A stretch of 64,000 bases of DNA from Pseudomonas oryzae (GTDB lineage: Bacteria; Pseudomonadota; Gammaproteobacteria; Pseudomonadales; Pseudomonadaceae), in NCBI RefSeq assembly GCF_900104805.1, contig NZ_LT629751.1, forward strand, positions 868,001 through 932,000, read 5' to 3'. A model generated the notes under the pieces. The model saw nothing but the letters and a program-made list of their open reading frames with translations. It was not told the origin of the DNA and made no database searches. The translations under genes and the position numbers were made by a program. How positions within the stretch are numbered: position 1 is the first letter of the stretch; each line of letters starts with the position of its first letter. Positions 45,767 through 56,298 of the stretch are shown in pieces.

Positions 45767-48016
45767 ATGGATATCACCGAATTCTACGCCACCTTCTTCG
45801 AAGAGGCCGCGGAGCTGCTGGACGACATGGAGCGCCACCTGCTGGAGCTGGATATCGACGATCCGGATCCCGAGCAGCTCAACGCCATCTTCCGCGCGGC
45901 CCACTCGATCAAGGGGGGCGCCGGCACCTTCGGCTTCGATGTACTGCAGAAGACCACCCACATCTTCGAGAACCTGCTCGATCACCTGCGCCGCGGCGAG
46001 CTGAAGCTGCGCCGCGACATCGTCGACCTCTTCCTGGAAACCAAGGACATGCTGCAAGACCAGCTGGACGCCTACCGCCACAGCGCCGAGCCGGATGCCG
46101 AGGCCTTCGCGCGCATCTGTCAGACCCTGCAGCAGCTGGCGCTCGAGGAGATCGGCCATGCCTCCGAGGGGGCTGCGCCGCCCGCCGCGGCCCCGGCTCC
46201 TGCGCCGGCACCGGTGGTCGAGCCGGAGCCGGTGGCGCCGAGCGTCGAGGCGCCGGCCGTGGCCGACGAGGGCGGGCAGGCGCGACTGTGCGTCGCGCTG
46301 CTGGGCGTCAAGGAAAAGGATCGCCAGTTGCTGGTCGACGAGCTCAAGCAGTTCGGCACCATCACCCGTCAGGGCGGCGACCTGCAGCGCTATGAGGTGG
46401 AGCTGCTTTCCGAGGAGGACCCCGGCGACATCGAGGCAGTGATGTGCTTCATCGTCGAACCCGAGCAACTGGAGATCTGCGTGCTCGGCATCGGCGCCGG
46501 GCCGGCTTCGGCCACCGTCGAGCTGGAGCCGATCGCCCAGCTGGTGGCCGCCTTCGCCCCCGAGGCGGCGGCCGTGGCTGCCGCCCAGGCCGTGCAGGCG
46601 CCCGCCGCGCCAGTCGTGGCGCCGCCTGTTGCGCCGGCCCCGGTTGCGGCGCCTGCTGCGGCACCGGTGCCTGCGCCTGTTCCGGCCGCCCCGGCAGCGG
46701 TGGCTCCGCTCGCCAGCGCACCGGTGGCCAGTGCTCCTGCCGCCAGTGCGCCGGCCAACTCCGCGCCGGCCGCGCGACCTGCGGCGCCGGCCAGCGCCGA
46801 ATCCAGCAGCCTGCGCGTGCCGGTGGACAAGGTCGACCAGATCATCAACCTGGTCGGCGAACTGGTGATCACCCAGTCGATGCTGGAGCAGACCGCCGGC
46901 CAGCTCGACCATGGCGTGCACAGCGAGCTGATCAACAGCATGAACCTGCTCAAGCGCAATGCACGCGACCTGCAGGAAGCGGTGATGTCGATCCGAATGG
47001 TGCCGATGGACTACGTGTTCAGCCGCTTCCCGCGCCAGGTGCGCGACCTCGCCGGCAAGCTGGGCAAGCAGGTCGAGCTGGTCACCGAGGGCAAGTCCAC
47101 CGAACTGGACAAGAGCCTGGTCGAGCGCATCATCGACCCGCTCACCCACCTGGTGCGCAACAGCCTCGACCACGGCATCGAGTCGCCGGAGAAGCGCGCA
47201 GCCGCCGGCAAGTCGCCGGTCGGCAGGCTGACCCTGTCCGCCCAGCATCAGGGCGGCAACATCCTCATCGAGGTGCGCGACGACGGCGCCGGCCTCAACC
47301 GCGACAAGCTGCTGGCCAAGGCGCGCAGCCAGGGTCTGGCGGTGACCGACAACATGCCCGACGACGAGGTCTGGCAACTGATCTTCGCCCCCGGCTTCTC
47401 CACCGCCGAGCAGGTCAGCGACGTGTCCGGGCGCGGCGTGGGCATGGACGTGGTGCGCCGCAACATCCAGTCGATGGGCGGCCACGTGCAGATCCTCTCG
47501 CGCGCCGGGCAGGGCACCACCATCCGCATCGTCCTGCCGCTGACCTTGGCGATCCTCGACGGCATGTCGGTGCGCGTCGGCGGGGAGATCTTCATCCTGC
47601 CGCTCAGCGCGGTGCTCGAGTCGCTGCAGCCGCGCGCCGAGGATCTCTACTCGATGGCCGGCACCGACCTGCTGCTCAAGGTGCGCGACGAGTACCTGCC
47701 GGTGGTCGCCCTGCACCAGGTGATGGACGTGCCGGGAGCGCGCACCGCGCCCACCGAGTCGATCACCGTGATCGTGCAGGGCGAGGGCCGCCGCTACGCC
47801 CTGCAGGTCGACGACCTGATCGGCCAGCAGCAGGTGGTGGTGAAGAACCTGGAAGCCAACTACCGCCGGGTGCCGGGCATCTCCGCGGCCACCATCCTCG
47901 GCGACGGCAGCGTCGCCCTGATTCTCGATGTCGGCGACCTGCAACGCCTCAACCGTAGTCAATCCGCGCTGCGCGACCCGCGCGCCAGCGCCGCCCCCCT
48001 CCAGGAGGTTATCTGA
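45767..48016 (+). CDS. cheA: Chemotaxis histidine kinase CheA
   Basis: A 749-residue kinase. The N-terminal Hpt domain has H46 in [12 protein letters not shown]. Pro/Ala linkers flank a central P2-like domain (~175-260). The dimerisation helix is in [20 protein letters not shown]. The kinase domain has the N-box [14 protein letters not shown] and the G-boxes DDGAGLN and GRGVGMDVV. The CheW-like C-terminal domain ends the protein. Hpt, kinase and CheW-like domains are all intact, which supports an active enzyme. It is 2 bp from cheW. Confidence 0.98.
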   Translation: MDITEFYATFFEEAAELLDDMERHLLELDIDDPDPEQLNAIFRAAHSIKGGAGTFGFDVLQKTTHIFENLLDHLRRGELKLRRDIVDLFLETKDMLQDQLDAYRHSAEPDAEAFARICQTLQQLALEEIGHASEGAAPPAAAPAPAPAPVVEPEPVAPSVEAPAVADEGGQARLCVALLGVKEKDRQLLVDELKQFGTITRQGGDLQRYEVELLSEEDPGDIEAVMCFIVEPEQLEICVLGIGAGPASATVELEPIAQLVAAFAPEAAAVAAAQAVQAPAAPVVAPPVAPAPVAAPAAAPVPAPVPAAPAAVAPLASAPVASAPAASAPANSAPAARPAAPASAESSSLRVPVDKVDQIINLVGELVITQSMLEQTAGQLDHGVHSELINSMNLLKRNARDLQEAVMSIRMVPMDYVFSRFPRQVRDLAGKLGKQVELVTEGKSTELDKSLVERIIDPLTHLVRNSLDHGIESPEKRAAAGKSPVGRLTLSAQHQGGNILIEVRDDGAGLNRDKLLAKARSQGLAVTDNMPDDEVWQLIFAPGFSTAEQVSDVSGRGVGMDVVRRNIQSMGGHVQILSRAGQGTTIRIVLPLTLAILDGMSVRVGGEIFILPLSAVLESLQPRAEDLYSMAGTDLLLKVRDEYLPVVALHQVMDVPGARTAPTESITVIVQGEGRRYALQVDDLIGQQQVVVKNLEANYRRVPGISAATILGDGSVALILDVGDLQRLNRSQSALRDPRASAAPLQEVI

Positions 48017-48018
48017 TC

Positions 48019-48510
48019 ATGTCCATCACTCATCCGACCGACAGCGCCGCCGAGGCCCAGCCGCGCGAATTCCTGGTGTTCTCGCTGGGCAACGAGGAGT
48101 ACGCCATCGACATCCTCAAGGCCCAGGAGATCCGCGGCTACGAGAACGTCACCCGGATCGCCAGCGCGCCGCCGTTCATCAAGGGCGTGACCAACCTGCG
48201 CGGGGTGATCGTGCCGATCATCGACCTGCGCATCAAGTTCAACCTCGATCGCGTCGAGTACGACGGCCAGACCGTGGTGATCGTGGTGAACGTCTCCGGC
48301 CGGGTGGTCGGCGTGGTGGTCGACGGCGTTTCCGACGTGCTCAGCCTGACCCCCGAGCAGATCAAGCCGGCGCCGGAGTTCGGCCTGTCGCTGTCCTCCG
48401 ACTACCTGAGCGGCCTGGCCAGCCTGGAGGACCGCATGCTGGTGCTGGTCGACATCGACCGCATGCTGACCAGCGAGGAAATGGCGCTGGTGGAGCGCTC
48501 CGCGGCCTGA
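48019..48510 (+). CDS. cheW: Chemotaxis coupling protein CheW
   Basis: A 163-residue adaptor linking receptors to Che[60 protein letters not shown] is nearly canonical CheW, including the NLRG motif. AGGAGG (48002-48007) precedes the ATG. It ends the mot-cheAW unit and is followed by a hairpin. Confidence 0.98.
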   Translation: MSITHPTDSAAEAQPREFLVFSLGNEEYAIDILKAQEIRGYENVTRIASAPPFIKGVTNLRGVIVPIIDLRIKFNLDRVEYDGQTVVIVVNVSGRVVGVVVDGVSDVLSLTPEQIKPAPEFGLSLSSDYLSGLASLEDRMLVLVDIDRMLTSEEMALVERSAA

Positions 48511-48531
48511 GGCGCGGCGCCGGCGCTACGG

Positions 48532-48561
48532 CGTCTGCCCTCGCTGTGGCGGCGGCAGACG
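48532..48561 (+). terminator. Hairpin terminating the motAB-cheAW unit
   Basis: CGTCTGCC (48532-48539) and GGCAGACG (48554-48561) form a perfect 8-bp stem with a 14-nt loop, 21 bp after cheW. The T-tract is poor. A sigma-28 promoter for the next gene starts 6 bp later. Confidence 0.5.
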
Positions 48562-48567
48562 GCCGGG

Positions 48568-48595
48568 CGAAAGTTCTTCCCCGGATTGCCGATAG
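48568..48595 (+). promoter_or_regulatory. Sigma-28 promoter of the Cache-domain receptor gene
   Basis: CGAAAG-N14-GCCGATAG lies 78 bp upstream of the receptor ATG. The -35 differs by one base from TAAAG, while the -10 and spacing agree with the other five sites of the window. Confidence 0.8.
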
Positions 48596-48673
48596 ATGTA
48601 TGAGCGGTACGGGCCGCGGGTGGCGGTCAGTCCGGCAAGCCATAAGTGAAAAGAAAAAAGGCGGGGTTAGCAA

Positions 48674-50305
48674 ATGCGCAATCTGACGACGAGCCAGAAA
48701 CTCTGGGGCACCTTGATCGCGGCCTGGCTGGCGATGCTGGTGCTGATGTTCTGGAGCTCCTGGGTGACGCGCAGCGTCATGTTCGACGAACGCAAGGCCA
48801 AGGTGGAAAGCCAGGTGGCGATCGCCCTGTCGGTGATCAGCGACGTGGCCGCGCAGGTGCAGCGTGGCGGCATGAGCCTGGAGCAGGGCCAGCTGTACGC
48901 CGGTGAGCTGATCAAGAGCATGCGCTACGACGACGGCCGCGGCTATTTCTTCGTCTTCGACGACAGCATGGTCGTCGCCCACCCGACCATTCCGACCAGC
49001 ACCTCGGTCGAGGACTTCAAGGATGCCGATGGTCGCCACCTGTTCGTCGAGATGGCGCAGGCGGTGAAGAAGGCCGGCGAGTCCGCCTTCGTCGACTACC
49101 GCTGGAAGCATGCCAACGGTACGGAGCTGGAGAACAAGCGCTCCTTCGTGCGCAGTTTCGAACCCTGGGGCTGGTACATCGGTACCGGCACCTACATCGC
49201 CGACATCAACGAGATGTTCGTGCAGAAGCTGATCCGGGCGGCGCTCGGCTTGCTGCTGGCTGGCATCCCGCTGTCGCTGCTGATGGGCTGGGTGATCCGT
49301 GACCTGCTGCAGCGCCTGGGCGGCGATCCGCGCTACGCCGTGGCGGTGGCCCGGCAGATCGCCGAGGGCGACCTCAGCCAGGCGCCGCTGCTGCGTGCCG
49401 GCGACACCCAGAGCCTGCTGGTGGACATGAACCGCATGCGCGAGTCGCTCAGCCGCACCATCGGCGACATCAGCCACAGCGCCCGCGAGGTGCACAGCGA
49501 GGCCGAGGCGATCAGCTTCGGCAACGCCGAACTGGCCGCGCGTACCGAGCAGCAGGCCGCGGCGCTGGCGGAAACCGCCTCGACCATGGAGCAGCTCACC
49601 TCCACGGTGCGGCAGAACGCCGAGAACGCCGACCAGGCGCGGCGCCTGGCGGCCAACTGCGCCGACAACGCGCGCAAGGGCGGCAGCGCCATGGAGCAGG
49701 TGGTCGACGCCATGAACGCGATCCAGAGCAGCGCCACCCAGATGTCGAGCATCGTCGACACCATCGACGCGATCGCCTTCCAGACCAACATCCTCGCCCT
49801 CAACGCCTCGGTCGAGGCGGCGCGGGCCGGCGAGCAGGGCCGCGGCTTCGCCGTGGTCGCCGGCGAGGTGCGCAAGCTGGCCAGCCGCAGCGCCGAGGCC
49901 GCCCACGAGATCAAGGGGCTGATCGACGGCGCCGGCGGTCAGGTGCGCAACGGTAACGAGCGGGTACGCCAGACCGGCGAGGTCATCCGCAACATGGTGG
50001 CCGACATGGGCCGCCTGAACACGCTGATCGGCGAGATCTCCTCGGCCTCGGCGGAGCAGAGCAACGGCATCGAGCAGGTCAACGTGGCTGTGGCGCAGAT
50101 GGACCAGATGACCCAGCGCAACGCCGGCATGGTGCAGGACAGCGCGCTGGCGGCCCAGCGCCTGAGCAAGCAGAGCGCGCGCCTGAGCGAGCACGTGGTG
50201 CGCTTCGTCATCGGCGGCGACAGCGCCGCGCCGCGCGCCCGCGCCGAAAGCGGGGCGTTCGAGCGGCAGCCGGACGGAGTGCGCGGCGAGGCGGCGTGGT
50301 CCTGA
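48674..50305 (+). CDS. Methyl-accepting chemotaxis protein, single Cache sensor
   Basis: A 543-residue receptor. TM1 is at ~12-32. A ~145-residue periplasmic sCache-type domain follows (MRYDDGRGYFFVFDDSMVVAHP and PWGWYIGTGTYIADINEMF are diagnostic). TM2 is at ~190-212, then HAMP and the signalling domain with [20 protein letters not shown]. Single-Cache domains of this type commonly bind small organic acids; the ligand here is unknown. The C-terminus (GEAAWS) has no W-x-x-F tether. It occupies the place of tar in the enteric order and has its own sigma-28 promoter. Confidence 0.95.
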   Translation: MRNLTTSQKLWGTLIAAWLAMLVLMFWSSWVTRSVMFDERKAKVESQVAIALSVISDVAAQVQRGGMSLEQGQLYAGELIKSMRYDDGRGYFFVFDDSMVVAHPTIPTSTSVEDFKDADGRHLFVEMAQAVKKAGESAFVDYRWKHANGTELENKRSFVRSFEPWGWYIGTGTYIADINEMFVQKLIRAALGLLLAGIPLSLLMGWVIRDLLQRLGGDPRYAVAVARQIAEGDLSQAPLLRAGDTQSLLVDMNRMRESLSRTIGDISHSAREVHSEAEAISFGNAELAARTEQQAAALAETASTMEQLTSTVRQNAENADQARRLAANCADNARKGGSAMEQVVDAMNAIQSSATQMSSIVDTIDAIAFQTNILALNASVEAARAGEQGRGFAVVAGEVRKLASRSAEAAHEIKGLIDGAGGQVRNGNERVRQTGEVIRNMVADMGRLNTLIGEISSASAEQSNGIEQVNVAVAQMDQMTQRNAGMVQDSALAAQRLSKQSARLSEHVVRFVIGGDSAAPRARAESGAFERQPDGVRGEAAWS

Positions 50306-50361
50306 GCGATCGACAACGAGGTCTGCCATCGGCGGCAGGTAACAGGGAAAAGGAGAGCAAG

Positions 50362-51675
50362 GTGAAGCTACTGAACGACATGACGGTGCGCCTGAGCTGG
50401 AACCTGGTGCTGGGACTGTTCGCCACCCTGGTGTGCGGCCTCAGCGTCGTCGGCTGGTACAGCCTGGGGTTCGCCGAGCAGACCATCGCCGCCCTGCCGC
50501 AGGCCGGCGGGCAGCAGGCCTTCGCCGGGTTCGCCGACCTGATGCGTGGGCTGATCGCCCTGATCGTGCTGGTCTCGGTGGGCAGCATCTGTGCGGTGGT
50601 GTGGGGGGTCAACCGCAACGTGATCCGCCCGCTGCAGCGGGTGGTCGGCCACTGCGAGCAGATCGCTGCCGGCAACCTGGCCGAGTCGATCGAGAAGGGC
50701 AACGCCAACGAGATCGGCCAGCTGTTCGCCTCGCTGGCGCACATCCAGCAGCGCCTGACCGCCACCGTCGGCACCGTGCGGCACAGCAGCCAGCTGATCC
50801 ACGAGGGCGCCCAGGAGATCGCCGAGGGCAATCGCAACCTGTCCGCGCGCACCATCGAGCAGGCCGCCTCGCTGGAGAACACCGCCTCGAGCATGGAGCA
50901 GCTGACCTCCACCGTCGGCCAGAACGCCGACAACGCGCGCCAGGCCAGCCAGCTGGCCGCCACCGCGGCGCAGGCCGCGCAGCGCGGCGGTGAGGTGGTC
51001 GACGAGGTGGTCAGCACCATGGGGCAGATCAGCAGCAGCTCGCACAAGGTCGCCGAGATCATCAAGTTGATCGACTCGATCGCCTTCCAGACCAACATCC
51101 TCGCCCTCAACGCCTCGGTCGAGGCGGCGCGCGCCGGCGAGCAGGGCCGCGGCTTCGCCGTGGTGGCCGGCGAGGTGCGCAGCCTGGCCAGCCGCAGCGC
51201 CGAGGCGGCCAAGGACATCCGCACGCTGATCGGCGAGTCGGTGGCGCGGGTCGAGACCGGCAGCGAGCTGGTCAGCCAGGCCGGCAACGCCATGCAGGAA
51301 ATCGTCGAGGCGGTGCAGAAGGTCGCCGACATCATGGACGAGATCGCCGCCGCCTCCGCCGAGCAGAGCAACGGCATCGGCCTGGTCAACCAGGCGGTGA
51401 CCCAGATGGATCAGGTGACCCAGCAGAACGCCGGTCTGGTGCAGGACTCGGCGCGCTCCGCCAGCGACCTGGTCGGCGAGGCCGCCCGTCTGCGCGAGGC
51501 GGTGGAAGTGTTCCGCATCGTCGAGGCGCAGCTGGCGCAGCGCGCGCCGGCCGAGTCGTGGGCGCGTCAGCAGTACCGCAACGCCGAGCGCGAAGTGGCC
51601 GAGCTGGCTCGTCCCGCTGCCGGCAGCCCCGCGGCCAGGCCGGCGGCTGAAGATGACGACTGGCAGACCTTCTAG
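50362..51675 (+). CDS. Methyl-accepting chemotaxis protein with minimal periplasmic domain
   Basis: A 437-residue receptor starting at GTG 50362 (AAAGGAGA at 50349-50356). The two membrane helices (~14-36 and ~62-84) are separated by only ~25 residues (GFAEQTIAALPQAGGQQAFAGFADLM), too short for a usual ligand-binding domain. HAMP and signalling domain follow. The C-terminus DDDWQTF is a W-x-x-F tether like enteric NWETF. Without a sensor domain it may sense membrane or energy state, or respond through mixed arrays. This is inference. Confidence 0.92.
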   Translation: MKLLNDMTVRLSWNLVLGLFATLVCGLSVVGWYSLGFAEQTIAALPQAGGQQAFAGFADLMRGLIALIVLVSVGSICAVVWGVNRNVIRPLQRVVGHCEQIAAGNLAESIEKGNANEIGQLFASLAHIQQRLTATVGTVRHSSQLIHEGAQEIAEGNRNLSARTIEQAASLENTASSMEQLTSTVGQNADNARQASQLAATAAQAAQRGGEVVDEVVSTMGQISSSSHKVAEIIKLIDSIAFQTNILALNASVEAARAGEQGRGFAVVAGEVRSLASRSAEAAKDIRTLIGESVARVETGSELVSQAGNAMQEIVEAVQKVADIMDEIAAASAEQSNGIGLVNQAVTQMDQVTQQNAGLVQDSARSASDLVGEAARLREAVEVFRIVEAQLAQRAPAESWARQQYRNAEREVAELARPAAGSPAARPAAEDDDWQTF

Positions 51676-51720
51676 TCCGCTGTCCCGCCTTCAGGGCCGT
51701 CACATTCATGGAGATGCAGC

Positions 51721-53430
51721 ATGCGCAATAACCAGCCGGTCACCCAGCGCGAATTCGAGTTGGCGGACGACACCTTCCTGATCTCGCGTACCGACCTCAA
51801 GGGCCGGGTCACCTACGCCAACCCGACCTTCATCAAGGTCAGCGGCTACTCGTGGGAGGAGCTGCACGGCGCCGACCACAACCTGGTGCGTCATCCGGAC
51901 ATGCCGCCGGAGGCGTTCGCCAACCTGTGGTCGACCATCCAGGACGGGCACTCCTGGAACGGCGTGGTGAAGAACCGACGCAAGAACGGCGACCACTACT
52001 GGGTGCGCGCCAACGTCACGCCGACCGTCGAGGACGGTCGGGTGGTCGGCTACACCTCGATCCGCCGCAAGGCCACCCGCGCCGAGGTCGAGGCGGCCGA
52101 TGCCGCCTACCGGCTGATCCGCGAGGGCCGTGGCGGCAAGTTCATGCTCGACCGCGGCCGCCTGCTGCTGCGTGGCCCGGCCGGCTGGCTGGCGCGTCTG
52201 CAGCCGTCCTCGCTGCGTTTCCGCCTGTGGCTGATCCGCCTGATCGCCGTGCTGATGGTGGCCGGCAACAGCGTGTCCGGAGTGACGAAGTTTCTCGAGG
52301 GCGCCGAAGGCCTCGAGATGCTGGCCGAGGGGACGATGGCGCTGCTCGGCGTGCTGCTGCTGACCATGACCCTGAGCACCGGACGCGCCCTGCTGCGCGG
52401 CCTGGAGTCGGCCGCCGACTACATGGCGCAGCTGGCCGCCGGCAACCTCGATGCGCGCCTGCGCAGCAGCCGTCTCGACGAGCTGGCCCTGCTGATGCGT
52501 TTCCAGGAGGCGCTGCGCAAGAGTGTGCGCGGTATTTCGGTCGACGTGAACAACAGCGTCAACGCCCTGTCGGCTGCCGTCGACGGCATCGCCTCCGGCA
52601 ACGAGGAGCTGTCCGCGCGCACCGAGCAGCAGGCCGCCTCGCTGCAGCAGACCGCGGCGAGCATGGAAGAGCTGACCGCCACCGTGCAGCAGAACGCCGG
52701 CAACGCCCGCCACGCCAGCCAGCTGGCCAGCGACGCCGCCAGCACCGTGCGCGACAGCGGCGAGGTGATGGGCCAGGTGGTCGGCACCATGGACCAGATC
52801 ACCGCCACCTCGCGCAAGATGACCGAGATCATCAACGTCATCGACTCGATCGCCTTCCAGACCAACATCCTTGCGCTCAACGCCTCGGTCGAGGCGGCGC
52901 GCGCCGGCGAGCAGGGCCGCGGCTTCGCCGTGGTGGCCAGCGAGGTGCGCAACCTGGCCAGCCGCTCGGCCGAGGCGTCCCGGGAGATCCGCGGCCTGAT
53001 CGTCAGCTCCTCGCAGCAGATCGACGAAGGTGCCCAACTGGTACAGCGCGCCGAACAGAGCATCGAGGGCGTGGTGGCGGCGGTGACCAAGGTCAACGAC
53101 ATCATGGGCGAGATCGCCGCCGCCTCGGCCGAGCAGAGCAGCGGTATCGCCCTGGTCAACCAGGCGGTGGCGCAGATGGACGACGTCACCCAGCGCAACG
53201 CCGGCCTGGTGCAGAGCGCGGCCCAGGCGGCAGTGGAGCTGAAGGGGCATCTCGACGACGCCCTGCGCACCATGGGGGTGTTCCGGCACGAGGGCCAGCA
53301 GACCGTCGCGCCGCGCGCGCCTGCCGCCGCGGTGCGCCGTGCGGCGCCCGTGGACGCCGCGTCGGCGGCCAATACCCGGCCGGCCAGGCGCAAGGACGCC
53401 GAAGCGGTCGAGGAGTGGAGCGAGTTCTGA
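51721..53430 (+). CDS. Aer-like PAS-domain methyl-accepting chemotaxis protein (copy 1)
   Basis: A 569-residue receptor with the sensor in the cytoplasm. The N-terminal PAS domain (~10-120: [62 protein letters not shown]) is of the Aer type that binds FAD. Two membrane helices (~170-220) without a periplasmic domain follow, then a HAMP-like region and the signalling domain. It ends EEWSEF, a W-x-x-F tether. It should mediate aerotaxis or energy taxis. The signalling domain is nearly identical at DNA level to the next gene. Confidence 0.95.
   Translation: MRNNQPVTQREFELADDTFLISRTDLKGRVTYANPTFIKVSGYSWEELHGADHNLVRHPDMPPEAFANLWSTIQDGHSWNGVVKNRRKNGDHYWVRANVTPTVEDGRVVGYTSIRRKATRAEVEAADAAYRLIREGRGGKFMLDRGRLLLRGPAGWLARLQPSSLRFRLWLIRLIAVLMVAGNSVSGVTKFLEGAEGLEMLAEGTMALLGVLLLTMTLSTGRALLRGLESAADYMAQLAAGNLDARLRSSRLDELALLMRFQEALRKSVRGISVDVNNSVNALSAAVDGIASGNEELSARTEQQAASLQQTAASMEELTATVQQNAGNARHASQLASDAASTVRDSGEVMGQVVGTMDQITATSRKMTEIINVIDSIAFQTNILALNASVEAARAGEQGRGFAVVASEVRNLASRSAEASREIRGLIVSSSQQIDEGAQLVQRAEQSIEGVVAAVTKVNDIMGEIAAASAEQSSGIALVNQAVAQMDDVTQRNAGLVQSAAQAAVELKGHLDDALRTMGVFRHEGQQTVAPRAPAAAVRRAAPVDAASAANTRPARRKDAEAVEEWSEF
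52597..53284 (+). repeat. Signalling-domain direct repeat, copy 1
   Basis: 688 bp align without gaps to 54454-55141 (offset 1857). By eye about 96% of bases agree, and the first ~390 bp differ at only about four. Mismatches are mostly third-codon positions. Confidence 0.9.
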
Positions 53431-53577
53431 AGGATTCTGCGACACGGAGGTTTTCGCATGGAAAGTCACTGGACGCGATTCATTGCAGTGCGCTGCGGTT
53501 TTTCCCCGCCGCGCCCTGCCTGACAACGAATACGCCGGCCCCGCGCCGGCCTGCCACAGTAGTGGAGCAAGTCTGTT

Positions 53578-55299
53578 ATGCGTAACAACCAGCCGGTCAC
53601 CCAGCGCGAGTACGAGTTGCGGGACGAGCACTTCCTGATTTCCCGCACCGACCTCCAGGGCCGGATCGTCTATGCCAACCCGTCCTTCATCGAGGTCAGC
53701 GGCTACTCCTGGGAGGAGCTGCACGGCGCCAACCACAACCTGGTACGCCATCCGGACATGCCGCCGGCTGCCTTCGCCAACCTGTGGGAAACCATCCAGC
53801 AGGGGCATTCCTGGAACGGCCTGGTGATGAATCGGCGCAAGAACGGCGACCACTACTGGGTACGCGCCAACGTCACGCCGACCGTCGAGGCAGGGCGGGT
53901 GGTGGGTTACACCTCGGTGCGCTCGAAGCCGGGCCGGGCCGAGGTGGATGCGGCGAGCGCGGCCTACCGGGCGATTCGCGAGGGGCGCGGCAAGCACCTG
54001 CGCCTCGATCGCGGGCGCCTGGTGCATCGCGGACCGCGTGGCTGGCTGGTGCACCTGCGCCGGCCCTCCCTGCGCGCGCGCCTGTTGAGCATCATGGTCG
54101 CCGCCGGGGTGGTGGTGATCGACAGCAGCGTCACGCTGGTGCAGGCGCTGATCGAGGGCGCGGGGACTGCGGAGCTGCTGGAGGCGGCGGGCCTGGCGCT
54201 GGTCGGCCTGTTCCTGCTCGGCCGCATCGTGGGGACCGGTCGCGCGATGCACCGCGCGCTGCAGGACTCGGTCGACTACATGGCGCAGCTGGCCGCCGGC
54301 AATCTGGAGGCCCGCCTGGGCGAGTGCGAGATCGGTGAAATGGCCGAGCTGATCCGTTTCCAGGGCGCGGTGCGCAACAGCGTCGCGCGGATCGCCCGCG
54401 ACGTGAACCACAGCGTCGACTCGCTGGCCCTGGCGGTGGACGACATTGCCCGCGGCAACGAGGAACTGTCCGCGCGCACCGAGCAGCAGGCCGCCTCGCT
54501 GCAGCAGACCGCGGCGAGCATGGAAGAGCTGACCGCCACCGTGCAGCAGAACGCCGGCAACGCCCGCCACGCCAGCCAGCTGGCCAGCGACGCCGCCAGC
54601 ACCGTGCGCGACAGCGGCGAGGTGATGGGCCAGGTGGTCGGCACCATGGACCAGATCACCGCCACCTCGCGCAAGATGACCGAGATCATCAACGTGATCG
54701 ACTCGATCGCCTTCCAGACCAACATCCTCGCGCTCAACGCCTCGGTCGAGGCGGCGCGCGCCGGCGAGCAGGGCCGCGGCTTCGCCGTGGTGGCCAGCGA
54801 GGTGCGCAATCTGGCCAGCCGCTCGGCCGAGGCGTCCCGGGAGATCCGTGGGCTGATCGTCAGCTCCTCGCAGCAGATCGACGAGGGTGCCCAGCTGGTG
54901 CAGCGCGCCGAACAGAGCATCGAGGGCGTGGTGGCGGCGGTGACCAAGGTCAACGACATCATGGGCGAGATCGCCGCCGCCTCCAATGAGCAGAGCAGCG
55001 GCATCGCCCAGGTCAACCAGGCGGTGGCGCAGATGGACGACGTGACCCAGCGCAACGCCGGTCTGGTGCAGACCGCGGCGCAGGCTTCGGTCGACCTCAA
55101 GGGCCATCTGGACGACGCCCTGCGCACCATGGGCGTGTTCCGCCTGCGTGACCGGCAGGCCCGGGCGGCGGCTCCCGCGGCGCGCCCGCAGGTGCAGCGC
55201 GCGCCGCGCGTCTCGGCGCCCGCGCCGGCTGCGGCGTCGGCAGCCGCACCGGCCGCGCGCCGTGAGGAGCCGGCCACCGAGGAGTGGAGCGAATTTTGA
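53578..55299 (+). CDS. Aer-like PAS-domain methyl-accepting chemotaxis protein (copy 2)
   Basis: A 573-residue receptor of the same layout as the preceding gene: PAS at ~10-120 ([29 protein letters not shown]), two close membrane helices (~170-222), HAMP-like region, signalling domain, and an EEWSEF tail. The PAS domains of the two copies are similar but the membrane and linker parts differ strongly, while the signalling halves are almost the same. The two could therefore report different redox ranges through one common output. A 147-bp gap separates the copies. The cheR TTG start lies 20 bp after its stop. Confidence 0.95.
   Translation: MRNNQPVTQREYELRDEHFLISRTDLQGRIVYANPSFIEVSGYSWEELHGANHNLVRHPDMPPAAFANLWETIQQGHSWNGLVMNRRKNGDHYWVRANVTPTVEAGRVVGYTSVRSKPGRAEVDAASAAYRAIREGRGKHLRLDRGRLVHRGPRGWLVHLRRPSLRARLLSIMVAAGVVVIDSSVTLVQALIEGAGTAELLEAAGLALVGLFLLGRIVGTGRAMHRALQDSVDYMAQLAAGNLEARLGECEIGEMAELIRFQGAVRNSVARIARDVNHSVDSLALAVDDIARGNEELSARTEQQAASLQQTAASMEELTATVQQNAGNARHASQLASDAASTVRDSGEVMGQVVGTMDQITATSRKMTEIINVIDSIAFQTNILALNASVEAARAGEQGRGFAVVASEVRNLASRSAEASREIRGLIVSSSQQIDEGAQLVQRAEQSIEGVVAAVTKVNDIMGEIAAASNEQSSGIAQVNQAVAQMDDVTQRNAGLVQTAAQASVDLKGHLDDALRTMGVFRLRDRQARAAAPAARPQVQRAPRVSAPAPAAASAAAPAARREEPATEEWSEF
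54454..55141 (+). repeat. Signalling-domain direct repeat, copy 2
   Basis: The second copy of the repeat described at 52597-53284. Divergence rises toward the 3' end, in the region encoding the last ~20 residues before the tail. Confidence 0.9.
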
Positions 55300-55319
55300 G
55301 CATATGCAGGGAGTAGTTC

Positions 55320-56195
55320 TTGAGCATTACGATGAACGCTGAAGTGTCGGCCGCCGGCGGCTTTGGTCGCGATCTGGTGATGAACGACGCGGATTTCCAC
55401 CGCATCTGTCAGCTCATCTACGATCGCGCCGGCATCGTGCTGGCTGACAACAAGCGCGAGATGGTCTACAGCCGTCTGGCCAAGCGCCTGCGCATGCACG
55501 GCATGAGTCATTTCGGCGAGTACCTCGACCGCCTCGCGCGCCAGCCCGGCGCGCGGGAGTGGGAGGCCTTCACCAATGCGCTGACCACCAACCTCACCGC
55601 ATTCTTCCGCGAGGCGCACCACTTCCCGCTGCTGGCCGCGCATGTCGCCGGCCGGCGCGAGCCGGTGCGCGTCTGGTGCGCGGCGGCGTCGACCGGCGAG
55701 GAGCCGTACTCGATCGCCATGACCCTGATCGAGGCGCTCGGCCCGCAGCTGGCCAGCCAGTCGCGGGTCATCGCCACCGACATCGACACCGATGCCCTGA
55801 GCAAGGCGCGCACCGGTGTCTACCCGCTCAAGCAGGTGCTGGAGATGGGCGAGGAGCGCGCGCACCGCTTCTTCCTGCGCGGCAGCGGCGAGCGCGTCGG
55901 CCTGGCGCGCGTGCGTCAGGAGCTGATGAACATGGTCGAGTTCCGCCAGCTCAACCTGCACGACGCGAAGTGGAACATCAGCGGACCGTTCGACGCGATC
56001 TTCTGCCGCAACATCATGATCTACTTCGACAAGCCGAGTCAGGCCAAGATCCTCAAGCACTTCGTGCCCTACCTGAAGCCGGATGGCCTGCTGATCACCG
56101 GCCATTCGGAAAACTTCTCCTACATCAGCGACGACTTCGTGCTGCGCGGGCAGACGGTATACACCCTGCGCGACGCCGGCCGCGCTAAAGACTGA
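55320..56195 (+). CDS. cheR: Chemoreceptor methyltransferase CheR
   Basis: A 291-residue SAM-dependent glutamate methyltransferase. The N-terminal helical domain (FHRICQLIYDRAGIVLADNKREMVYSRLAKRLR) and the SAM-binding region (VRVWCAAASTGEEPYSIAMTL, then NIMIYFDKP) are clear. The TTG at 55320 is favoured because AGGGAG lies ~6 bp upstream; ATG 55332 is the alternative. Presence of W-x-x-F tails on five nearby receptors implies that its beta-subdomain is of the pentapeptide-binding kind. Confidence 0.96.
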   Translation: MSITMNAEVSAAGGFGRDLVMNDADFHRICQLIYDRAGIVLADNKREMVYSRLAKRLRMHGMSHFGEYLDRLARQPGAREWEAFTNALTTNLTAFFREAHHFPLLAAHVAGRREPVRVWCAAASTGEEPYSIAMTLIEALGPQLASQSRVIATDIDTDALSKARTGVYPLKQVLEMGEERAHRFFLRGSGERVGLARVRQELMNMVEFRQLNLHDAKWNISGPFDAIFCRNIMIYFDKPSQAKILKHFVPYLKPDGLLITGHSENFSYISDDFVLRGQTVYTLRDAGRAKD

Positions 56196-56212
56196 AGCGC
56201 GCTTGCCGATAA
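56186..56212 (+). promoter_or_regulatory. Sigma-28 promoter of cheB and downstream genes
   Basis: TAAAG-N14-GCCGATAA is an exact consensus match. It begins inside the last codons of cheR and lies 87 bp upstream of the cheB start. Confidence 0.88.
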
Positions 56213-56298
56213 CTTTCCATATGTCAGCGTGAAATCCGTGGCCCACCCTGCCGGCGGCAGGGTGGTGCCATCACCCGCTACACGCGAAGGAGAGCAGT

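Noticed and set aside
51706-55107. An antisense open frame of more than 1100 codons opposite the two Aer-like receptor genes
   Set aside because: It mirrors the codon bias of the receptors on the other strand, which leaves GC-rich antisense frames open. It has no ribosome-binding site or recognisable domain.
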